From: Phycisphaerae bacterium
GTDB lineage: Bacteria > Planctomycetota > Phycisphaerae > Phycisphaerales > UBA1924
Assembly (NCBI GenBank): GCA_016794945.1
Contig: JAEUIX010000157.1
Location: 1 to 8,858, forward strand
Direction: 5' to 3'
Length of the DNA stretch: 8,858 nt
Made by a program: the position numbers and the translations under genes. This document shows, one piece after another, positions 1-5,276 of the stretch (positions within the stretch are counted from its first letter, which is position 1; each line of letters opens with the position of its first letter). The notes below the pieces were generated by a model. It was not told the origin of the DNA, did not search any database, and was given only the letters and a program-made list of their open reading frames with translations.

Positions 1-343
1 CCGAGGCGGCCGCGCCCCCGAACATGACCACACGGGACCGGCCCGAGTCGTTCGTCATCGCGTGGCGGAACCGAGCCGCCGGGCCCCCGACCGCGGCGCG
101 GGTCCAGGCGGTGCCGTTCCAGGTCCAGGTGTCGGCCTTGATGTTGGTGCTGCCGTTGTCAAACCAGGTGATGTACGCGCCGCCGTCGTTGGCCGGCGAG
201 ATCTTCGGGATGGCTTGCTCCCCGAGTCGGTCGGCGACTCGGAGATTGGTTGCCGGATCGCTGGACCACTGGGCGCTGGCCGCCACGGCCGGGGCCAGCA
301 GGCTGATCGATGCGAGGAACAAGCGCGTGGACGGCGTGTACAT
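1..343 (-). CDS. Secreted kelch-repeat protein, 3' end outside window
   Basis: The frame is open from an ATG at 343-341 to the window edge (114 full codons, no stop). Residues 1-24 form a signal peptide: a short basic start (MYTPSTR), a hydrophobic core (LFLASISLLAPAVA) and an AxA-type site ending ASA before QW. Residues about 25-63 (WSSDPATNLRVADR..., ...DGGAYITWFDN) resemble a segment I associate with secreted planctomycete proteins. From about residue 71 the protein changes to kelch-type sequence: ADTWTWNGTAWTR, then a GPAARFRHAMTND block and RVVMFGG, the usual W-x-W / R-HAM / V-x-FGG order of a beta-propeller blade. A purine-rich ribosome-binding site (GGGAGAGG, 351-358 on the forward strand) lies 7 nt upstream and supports this start. 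It probably forms an extracytoplasmic propeller; ligand or activity unknown. It is divergent from the 519-1823 gene. The joining of two sequence types in one short N-terminus is odd. Confidence 0.75.
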   Translation of the reverse strand, partial: MYTPSTRLFLASISLLAPAVAASAQWSSDPATNLRVADRLGEQAIPKISPANDGGAYITWFDNGSTNIKADTWTWNGTAWTRAAVGGPAARFRHAMTNDSGRSRVVMFGGAAAS

Positions 344-411
344 GGAAGGACCTCTCCCGCGTGCAAGCCCCACCTCGCCCGCAGTTCATTGGGCCGTTGG
401 CCGCAATCGGC

Positions 412-439
412 TTGACGGCGAGTCAGGATCGAGTATGGT
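412..439 (+). promoter_or_regulatory. Candidate promoter of the HTH-like gene
   Basis: TTGACG (412-417), a 16-nt spacer and TATGGT (434-439) form a plausible but weaker promoter on the plus strand. Transcription would start near 446, inside or just after the 439-453 palindrome. That would place the ATG at 435 at or before the transcript start, which favours the ATG at 519 as the translation start of the downstream gene. Confidence 0.35.
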
Positions 440-460
440 TGATCTGAGATCAATCGTCAA
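432..460 (-). promoter_or_regulatory. Candidate sigma70-type promoter of the kelch gene
   Basis: Read on the minus strand, TTGACG (460-455) is followed by exactly 17 nt and then CATACT (437-432). These match the -35 consensus at 5 of 6 positions and the -10 consensus at 4 of 6. Transcription would begin near 425, leaving a leader of about 80 nt before the ATG at 343. The local sequence is clearly richer in A and T than its surroundings. The match is by eye only. Confidence 0.5.
439..453. promoter_or_regulatory. Perfect 15-bp palindrome, probable operator
   Basis: TTGATCTGAGATCAA is a perfect 7-bp inverted repeat around one central base. It sits between the -35 (455-460) and -10 (432-437) boxes of the minus-strand candidate promoter, filling its 17-bp spacer apart from one base at each end. 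It also overlaps the end of the plus-strand -10 box. A dimeric regulator bound here could block both promoters. The divergent gene at 519 carries an HTH-like segment and is the obvious candidate regulator, but that link is inference. Confidence 0.55.
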
Positions 461-518
461 GAGTTTTCCCGCGGAAAGTGGCGATTCGCTCGTCGCGGGC
501 CCAAGATGTGACCCGGGC

Positions 519-1823
519 ATGTCAAGGACTACGTCACCCAAGTCGGCGGTCGCGACCGGACCTGCAACAGTTCTGACGGCATCCGAGCGGGCCGCGGCGG
601 CGGAACTTGGTCGTCGGCTTGCCACCGAGTTGCGCGGGCTGCTGGCGCACGTGCCAACCGAGCACCACGGCGCCAGTGCCCTGGGGCGATACCTGCGACT
701 GGACCGCAACACCTGCCAGCGGGTGATCGCGTCGACGGCGGGCGACGATCACGACGAAGCCGTGCTGGTTCGCCTCCCGGGCATCGAGGGGCTGGGGCAG
801 TTCGTGGACGCCGTCGAGGCCAGGATCCGCACCGGTGCGGTGCGGGAGCAGGTGGCCGCGGTCCGTGCCGCGGTCGGGGCGTTGGAGCGGCTGATCGACC
901 GGCTGGGCGGGAGCCAGCGGCGGTTGCGGCAAAGGCTCGAAGCCGATCTGGAGCGGTCGGTCGACTCGGCCGCGGCCCCGGCGGACAACGCCGCCAGGCG
1001 GCAGGCCCTGTTTCGTTCCGCCGCCGAAGTGGTTGGACGGTGGTCCGAGGCGGTCGTTTCTGTGGTCATGATCCGGCCCGTGCCGGGGCGACCCGAGTTG
1101 ACCGAGGGGGTTCGCACGAGGGCGTACGTTGGGCACACATGGCGTCCCGGCGCCGTGCCGCTGGAGATCGGCGAATCGTCCGTGCCGCAGCTGGCGCTGG
1201 AGCGGGACGAGTCGGCGCACCAGTCGCTGGAGCATCGCCCGGCGCGGGGCGATTCGCCCGATTTGCTGCTCGGCGAGTTCTGCTCGCAGCCGTGGCCGCG
1301 GGTCACGTCGCGGGCGCTGGGCGACCGGACGGTCCACGTCGTGGACGCGGGCGAGCCGCCGCACCAGGGGACGTGCGACATCGTGCTTTCGGTGCGGCGA
1401 AGCTCACCGGACCGGCATCCCGCGCTGGCGAGCCCGCCGGTGGGGGAGGTGTCGTTCCTGGTCACGTTCCCCGCGCGCCGTCTGGTGCTGGACGTGTTCC
1501 TGCACCGGGACCTGGCCGAGCGGTGCGTGCCCTCGTGCGAACTGCACCTGTACAGCCCGGCGGTCGGCCCGGGCGGGCTGGCCCGCTGGAGCACACGACT
1601 GCCCGGCGGCGCTTCGCTGGACCCGCTGGGGTCGGGACTCCGGCGGGCCGCCAGCACCGCGTATGCGCGGCACGCGGAGTTGACGGCCCACGTGTTCCAG
1701 CGCGTCGGATGGGACGCGTCGGAATTCGTCGGCTACCGGTGCGACACCTCGTACCCGGTGTGGCGGGCCGGGTACTTCATGCTGTTCGATTTCGCGCCGC
1801 CCCCCGGCGCGGGCGGGGCCTGA
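519..1823 (+). CDS. Uncharacterised HTH-like and coiled-coil protein (434 aa)
   Basis: I do not recognise the family with certainty. Residues about 20-48 form an alanine/leucine-rich helix. Residues 51-72 (GASALGRYLRLDRNTCQRVI...) read like a helix-turn-helix, with 'LGRYLRLDRNTCQRV' as candidate turn and recognition helix. Residues 82-108 (AVLVRLPGIEGLGQFVDAVE) and about 110-150 are charged helices with coiled-coil character (ALERLIDRLGGSQRRLRQRLEADLERSVD, broken only by GG). The C-terminal 280 residues are mixed alpha/beta with Trp, Tyr and His and no motif I can name. There is no signal peptide or membrane segment, so it is probably cytoplasmic. ATG 519 was chosen over ATG 435, which lies at the predicted transcript start, and over the far upstream ATG at 24, whose extension would run antisense through the kelch gene. 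It could be a transcriptional regulator acting on the palindrome upstream; this is not shown. Confidence 0.82.
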   Translation: MSRTTSPKSAVATGPATVLTASERAAAAELGRRLATELRGLLAHVPTEHHGASALGRYLRLDRNTCQRVIASTAGDDHDEAVLVRLPGIEGLGQFVDAVEARIRTGAVREQVAAVRAAVGALERLIDRLGGSQRRLRQRLEADLERSVDSAAAPADNAARRQALFRSAAEVVGRWSEAVVSVVMIRPVPGRPELTEGVRTRAYVGHTWRPGAVPLEIGESSVPQLALERDESAHQSLEHRPARGDSPDLLLGEFCSQPWPRVTSRALGDRTVHVVDAGEPPHQGTCDIVLSVRRSSPDRHPALASPPVGEVSFLVTFPARRLVLDVFLHRDLAERCVPSCELHLYSPAVGPGGLARWSTRLPGGASLDPLGSGLRRAASTAYARHAELTAHVFQRVGWDASEFVGYRCDTSYPVWRAGYFMLFDFAPPPGAGGA

Positions 1824-1837
1824 TCTGATCGCTCGGC

Positions 1838-2395
1838 TCAGTGGGGCGTGTCGTGCCCGCGGCCCGGCGCGTCGCGCAGTTCGTCGATGGCCCGGGTGAT
1901 CGACTCGGGCGTTGCCGACAGGTGCATCCGCTCGTCCACCAGGCACGCCGGCGCGCCCTCGCACAACCCGAGGCACTCCAGCTCCACCAGCGTGAACTTG
2001 CCGTCGTCGGTCGTCTCGCCCGGTTCGATGCCGAGCTTGGCGCGGCAGGCGTCGGTCACCTTCTTGTGATCGCAGATCTCGCACGACACCGACCGGCACA
2101 CCGCGATCACGTGCGTGCCCTTGGGCTGCAGCCAGAACTCCTCGTAGAACGAGGCCGTGTCCCAGACCTGCGCCGGCGTGAGACCCAGGAACGCCGCGAC
2201 TTCTTCCAGCGCCTGCCAGGGGAGCCAGCCCCAGACGTGCTGCACGGCGTGCAGCACCGGGATGAGCGCGCCCTGCTTCTGCTCGTAGCGCGGCAGAATC
2301 TCGCGCGTGAGCCGGTCCTTCAGTTCGGCGCCGAGGTACGGCTCGGCGCGCTTGGGGACCTTCATGGTCGCGGAGGGCTTGGTTATCCAGGCCAT
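1838..2395 (-). CDS. nuoE: NADH-quinone oxidoreductase subunit E (24-kDa, [2Fe-2S])
   Basis: This 185-residue thioredoxin-fold protein matches the NuoE/HndA family in length and motifs. The N-terminal helical part has the typical pattern 'ILPRYEQKQGALIPVLHAVQ' followed by GWLPWQALEEVAAFLGL and the FYEEF segment. The four [2Fe-2S] ligands are visible as C100-x4-C105 (VCRSVSC) and C141-x3-C145 (ECLGLCEGAPAC). In complex I this subunit carries cluster N1a and works beside NuoF at NADH oxidation. The same fold occurs in NAD-linked hydrogenases and formate dehydrogenases, so the partner complex is not proven. The start is either ATG 2395 or ATG 2365 (residue 11); neither has a good Shine-Dalgarno sequence. 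It lies 34 bp downstream of the lamin-tail gene and its stop faces the stop of the 519-1823 gene. No nuoF or nuoD is adjacent, which is unusual. Confidence 0.93.
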   Translation of the reverse strand: MAWITKPSATMKVPKRAEPYLGAELKDRLTREILPRYEQKQGALIPVLHAVQHVWGWLPWQALEEVAAFLGLTPAQVWDTASFYEEFWLQPKGTHVIAVCRSVSCEICDHKKVTDACRAKLGIEPGETTDDGKFTLVELECLGLCEGAPACLVDERMHLSATPESITRAIDELRDAPGRGHDTPH

Positions 2396-2429
2396 GGGCG
2401 GGGGCCTTGCGTTGGGGCGGACGAGCGGG

Positions 2430-3215
2430 TCAGCGGGGCGGGGGCGGGCCGTTCCTGGGCTTCTTCGGTGCGGGGCCCGATGGCTTGTCCTTGTCGTCGC
2501 CGGGGGTTCGGGGGTTGGGCTCGGTCACGCTCGGCGCTTCGGGCAGGGTGACGGCCTTGCCGAAGACGCCGGGCGAGAACGGTAGGCCGCCGTCGGCATC
2601 GTGCGCGACGAACGGGCCGTCCACCCCGCGTCGCTGCACCGAGCTCTTGGTCACCAGCGGCGCATCGTCCTCTCCGGCCGCCTGCGGAAGCGTCTCCTCC
2701 ACCTTGCCCCACTTGACCAGCGAGACGACGCTCCGGTCCGGGGCGACGAGCAGCACGGCGTCGCCGCTGTTGGCCAGCGCGGTGCGCTGGCTCGTCGTCT
2801 TCATCGTGAACACCCAGGCGTTGCCGAACCCGGGGTTCGGGCCGGCCGGGGCCTTCTTCTCATCGCCGACGGGGCCCGTCCACGTGGCGCCGTTGCCGTT
2901 GAACACCACGACCACCGCGCCGGGCTTGAGCGACAGCTCGGGGAACGTGAACGACAGCGAGCCGGCCCGCCCCTTGGACTTGTCCTGGAGCGTGTAGCCG
3001 CGCAGGTCGATGGGCTTGTCGTGCGGGTTGATGAGCTCGATGAACTCATCGCCGGTGGCGTCGCGCTTGCCGTCGTGATTGGCGTCGCCTTTCTCCCCGG
3101 TGGGCACGGCGTACAGGATCTCCGTGATGAGCGGGTGCGGGAACTTGACCGGCGGGGCCTTGGCCGCCCCCGGATCCGCCGCGCACGCCAACAGCGCCAG
3201 GCCGATGGTGAGCAT
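2430..3215 (-). CDS. Lamin-tail-domain protein, putative lipoprotein
   Basis: Residues about 27-170 fit a lamin tail domain (Ig-like beta-sandwich): LITEILYAVP, an acidic loop DANHDGKRDATGDEFIELIN (44-63), IDLRGYTLQD, the strand GAVVVVFNG and a late NSGDAVLLVAPD. The acidic loop DxNxDGxRD looks calcium-binding and is common in bacterial versions. The N-terminus MLTIGLALLAC is short and hydrophobic with a lipobox-like LLAC (cysteine 11). It lacks the usual positive charges, and an in-frame TAG 12 nt before the ATG rules out a longer start. The C-terminal 35 residues are Pro/Lys-rich and probably disordered (ending NGPPPPR). It is likely exported and surface-associated; partner or ligand unknown. 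It starts 29 bp after the glycosyltransferase stop and ends 34 bp before nuoE, so co-transcription is plausible. No Shine-Dalgarno sequence is visible. Confidence 0.85.
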   Translation of the reverse strand: MLTIGLALLACAADPGAAKAPPVKFPHPLITEILYAVPTGEKGDANHDGKRDATGDEFIELINPHDKPIDLRGYTLQDKSKGRAGSLSFTFPELSLKPGAVVVVFNGNGATWTGPVGDEKKAPAGPNPGFGNAWVFTMKTTSQRTALANSGDAVLLVAPDRSVVSLVKWGKVEETLPQAAGEDDAPLVTKSSVQRRGVDGPFVAHDADGGLPFSPGVFGKAVTLPEAPSVTEPNPRTPGDDKDKPSGPAPKKPRNGPPPPR

Positions 3216-3244
3216 CGTGGCAGTCTACACGGCGGCCGAGAATG

Positions 3245-4234
3245 TCAAGTGGCCGGCGCGTCGAAGCCGCGCTGCTCGGCGATGAGGTACGGCGGGCGGG
3301 CGAGCGTGTTCCTGTGGATCATGCCGAGGTACTCGGCCATCACGCCGAGCACCAGCAGCTGCAATCCCCCGAGGAAGAACAGCGCGCTGGCCAGAAAGCC
3401 AAACCCGCCACCAAGGGTTTCTCCCCGGGTCAGTCCGAGCACCGTGTTGGCGACGGCCAGGAGCAGCGAAATGCTCACCACCGCCGCGCCGAGTTGCATG
3501 GCCCAGCGCAGGGGCAGCAGAGAGAAGCTGGTGGCGGCTTCGAACGACAGCCGGAGCAGCTTTCGGAAGTTGTACTTGGTTTCCCCGGCGAACCGGGCGT
3601 CGCGGTCGTACAGCAGCGGTTCCTGCCGGAACCCGGCCCACGCGACCAGCCCGCGGACGAATCTTGGGCTCTCGCGGCAGCGCTTGACGGCCTGAACGAC
3701 CGCGCGGTCCATCAGCCGGAAGTCACCCGTGTCGCGCGGGATGCGGACCTCGCTGATCGAGTCCAGCGCCCGGTAGAACAGGGCGCTGGTGGCCTTCTTC
3801 AACACCGTCTCGCCGGCCCGCGTTCGCCGCTGGGCGTAGACAACCTGTGCGCCCGCTTTCCACCGCTCGATCATCTGAGCGATGACTTCCGGAGGGTCCT
3901 GCAGGTCGGCGTCGATCAGCACGACCGCGTCGCCCCGCGCGTGGTCCATGCCGGCCGTCGTGGCCGGCTCGTGCCCGAAGTTCCGGGAGAACGACAGGTA
4001 CTTGACGTTCGGGTCCGCGGCGGCCAGCTGCCGGATGACTTCCAGCGTCTTGTCGCGCGACCCATCGTCGACGAAGATGATCTCGTGCCGGGGGGCGCAC
4101 GCGCGCAGGGTGGCGCTGAGCCGCGCGTGCAGGGCCTGCAGGTTGTCCTGCTCGTTGAACGCCGGCACCACCACCGAGACCAGAGCGTCGGTCGGCGGGG
4201 AGGAGGGAGCGGGTTGTGGGAGAGGGCTTTGCAC
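3245..4234 (-). CDS. GT2 glycosyltransferase, polyprenyl-phosphate type (DPM1/GtrB-like)
   Basis: The 329 residues have the layout of the GtrB/YkcC/dolichol-phosphate-mannose-synthase-like branch of family GT2. The Rossmann-like GT-A domain opens with VSVVVPAFNEQDNL (19-32). VDDGSRDKT (55-63) binds the nucleotide sugar. DADLQDPP (108-115) holds the metal-binding DxD and the family's QDPP signature. RDTGDFRLMDR (167-177) and the positively charged GETKYNFRKLLRLSFEA (217-233) are also typical. Two C-terminal membrane segments follow, at about 240-268 and 276-303. The enzyme should move a sugar from a nucleotide donor to a polyprenyl phosphate at the inner face of the membrane, feeding surface glycan or lipid modification. 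Sugar identity cannot be read. The start is a GTG at 4234-4232 with no clear Shine-Dalgarno; residues 2-15 are Pro/Ser-rich and dispensable-looking, so a start nearer residue 21 (also GTG) is possible. No flippase or glycan cluster is nearby. Confidence 0.93.
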   Translation of the reverse strand: MQSPLPQPAPSSPPTDALVSVVVPAFNEQDNLQALHARLSATLRACAPRHEIIFVDDGSRDKTLEVIRQLAAADPNVKYLSFSRNFGHEPATTAGMDHARGDAVVLIDADLQDPPEVIAQMIERWKAGAQVVYAQRRTRAGETVLKKATSALFYRALDSISEVRIPRDTGDFRLMDRAVVQAVKRCRESPRFVRGLVAWAGFRQEPLLYDRDARFAGETKYNFRKLLRLSFEAATSFSLLPLRWAMQLGAAVVSISLLLAVANTVLGLTRGETLGGGFGFLASALFFLGGLQLLVLGVMAEYLGMIHRNTLARPPYLIAEQRGFDAPAT

Positions 4235-4287
4235 GCGGCGTGGAGGGTACCGCGCGACCGAGCCGGCGTCGCGGGCGGCGCGCCAAA

Positions 4288-4319
4288 CGACCCCGCGTCC
4301 CTGACGGGAGGCGGGGTCG
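4288..4319 (-). terminator. Hairpin terminator after the PEP-CTERM-like gene
   Basis: CGACCCCGC (4288-4296) and GCGGGGTCG (4311-4319) form a perfect 9-bp stem. After one mismatched pair it continues with TCCC/GGGA and a TGAC tetraloop. The hairpin begins 37 nt past the stop codon at 4357. On the minus strand it is followed by only a short TTT before GGCG, so it is a strong stem with a weak U-tract. It would separate the PEP-CTERM-like transcript from the glycosyltransferase gene. Confidence 0.65.
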
Positions 4320-4356
4320 CGAGGAGATGAGCGTCACGGTTCGATCCGGGCCGGGA

Positions 4357-5061
4357 CTACCGGCGACGTCGGGCCAGGCAGAGCAGGCCCACACCCGCCA
4401 GCGAAGCGGTCCCCGCGGAGGGGACCAGCACGATCTGGTCCTGGGCGGAGCTGTTGCTGACCCCGAGCAGGCTGTACCCCTCGGCCATGGGCTTGTTGAT
4501 GTTGGCCAGCAGGTTTGAGAGGTGAGCCATGACCCCGGCAGAAAGGGCCGAGCCATCGCTCTTGGCCGCCTTGAAACTGCCGGCAGTCACATCGAGGCTG
4601 GCGCCGCCGTCCTCGGGGACGTAATCGGAAATGACCTCCCACACAGCCAACTGGAACGCGGTCGCGAGATCGTTGCTGGCGGTCGAGAAGAGTTGGGCGC
4701 CGCCGGCAAAGGCGTACAGGCCGGCGATGGCGCCGGCCTTGGCGGCCCCCATCGGGGACGAATCGGAGAGGCTGGCGACCGGCGCGATGGTGAAGGTCTT
4801 GTAGGTGCTGGTGACGTACTGGCTGATGTCGGCGCAGTAGGTGACCATCTGTCCGGAAAGGCCCGCCCCAAGGCCGACACCATTGGTGAAGGAGTGCTTG
4901 AGCTGCCCGGCGAACACCGTCACGGTGCCGGTGTTGAGGGTGATGCGGACGTTCGAGCCCCTGCCCGTTCCGGTGAACTTGGCATCGACGGTGTCGGCCA
5001 TGGTGGTCGACGTTGCCAACGCAGTCAGGGCGGCGGTCAGGACGGCGGTGCGGGTTTTCAC
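4357..5061 (-). CDS. Secreted PEP-CTERM-like protein with thioester-domain-like motifs
   Basis: The 234-aa protein starts with a signal peptide (residues 1-22, VKTRTAVLTAALTALATSTTMA, first residue read as Met from GTG). The mature part is rich in Thr, Ser and Gly. It contains QMVTYCADISQYVT (71-84), PMGAAKAGAIAGLYAFAG (103-120) and TAFQLAVWEVISDY (134-147). The pairing of a Cys after an aromatic residue with a Q-x-A-x-W motif is also seen in Cys-Gln thioester domains and in some PEP-CTERM proteins. The C-terminus reads VPSAGTASLAGVGLLCLARRRR (213-234): a VPxxG-type motif, a hydrophobic stretch and an Arg cluster, as in PEP-CTERM sorting signals, although the canonical VPEP is absent. It is therefore probably exported, held by the tail, then processed by an exosortase-type enzyme encoded elsewhere. 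The GTG start is supported by AGGAG at 5069-5073 and by the signal peptide. An ATG 83 codons further upstream gives only a Pro/Arg-rich, noncoding-looking extension. Confidence 0.88.
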   Translation of the reverse strand: MKTRTAVLTAALTALATSTTMADTVDAKFTGTGRGSNVRITLNTGTVTVFAGQLKHSFTNGVGLGAGLSGQMVTYCADISQYVTSTYKTFTIAPVASLSDSSPMGAAKAGAIAGLYAFAGGAQLFSTASNDLATAFQLAVWEVISDYVPEDGGASLDVTAGSFKAAKSDGSALSAGVMAHLSNLLANINKPMAEGYSLLGVSNSSAQDQIVLVPSAGTASLAGVGLLCLARRRR

Positions 5062-5068
5062 GTGTCGG

Positions 5069-5073
5069 CTCCT
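5069..5073 (-). promoter_or_regulatory. Ribosome-binding site fixing the GTG start at 5061
   Basis: AGGAG on the minus strand lies 7 nt upstream of the GTG at 5061-5059. Together with the signal peptide that follows directly, it decides the start in favour of this GTG over the in-frame ATG at 5310. Confidence 0.75.
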
Positions 5074-5263
5074 GGGGGCTGTCGGTGCGGCCGTGGAACG
5101 CCATTCCGAGGACGGCGGACCGGCGGCCTGACAAGGTGTCCGATTCGTGCGTCGGCGATGCCAGCGGTGCGGAGCCGACGGCGCGCCGGCGATCCGCCTG
5201 GGGAAGGTGGGAAAGGTGTCGAGCGGCGTGGCGGCCCGGTCCGGTCCGGTAAGATGCGGGCAC

Positions 5264-5268
5264 GGAGG
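5264..5268 (+). promoter_or_regulatory. Ribosome-binding site of dnaE
   Basis: GGAGG lies 8 nt before the ATG at 5277. An in-frame TAA at 5250-5252 leaves this ATG as the only reasonable start. Confidence 0.8.
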
Positions 5269-5276
5269 CGGCGGCG

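Larger units (their letters stand above)
5062..5276. other. Divergent intergenic region between the PEP-CTERM-like gene and dnaE
   Basis: This 215-bp stretch must hold the control signals for both divergent genes. I found no convincing -35/-10 pair on either strand. It contains three tandem CCGGT units (5236-5250), whose last base begins the in-frame TAA that marks the limit of the dnaE frame, and a small GGAA-N5-TTCC inverted repeat (5095-5107). No small gene is evident. Confidence 0.5.

Noticed and set aside
24..518. N-terminal extension of the HTH-like gene back to the ATG at 24 (or 435)
   Set aside because: It would run antisense through the kelch gene with its signal peptide and across the promoter/operator region. 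The ATG at 435 sits at or before the predicted transcript start.
1797..1816. CCGCCC/GGGCGG hairpin at the convergent gene ends
   Set aside because: The 6-bp stem lies within the coding end of the plus-strand gene and has no T-run on either side; chance pairing is likely in such GC-rich sequence.
5095..5107. GGAA-N5-TTCC inverted repeat as an operator
   Set aside because: Only four base pairs per arm, no match to a regulator site I know, and not placed relative to a recognisable promoter.
5250..5255. TAAGAT as a -10 box for dnaE
   Set aside because: No -35 box at a suitable distance, and the predicted start would fall on the ribosome-binding site.
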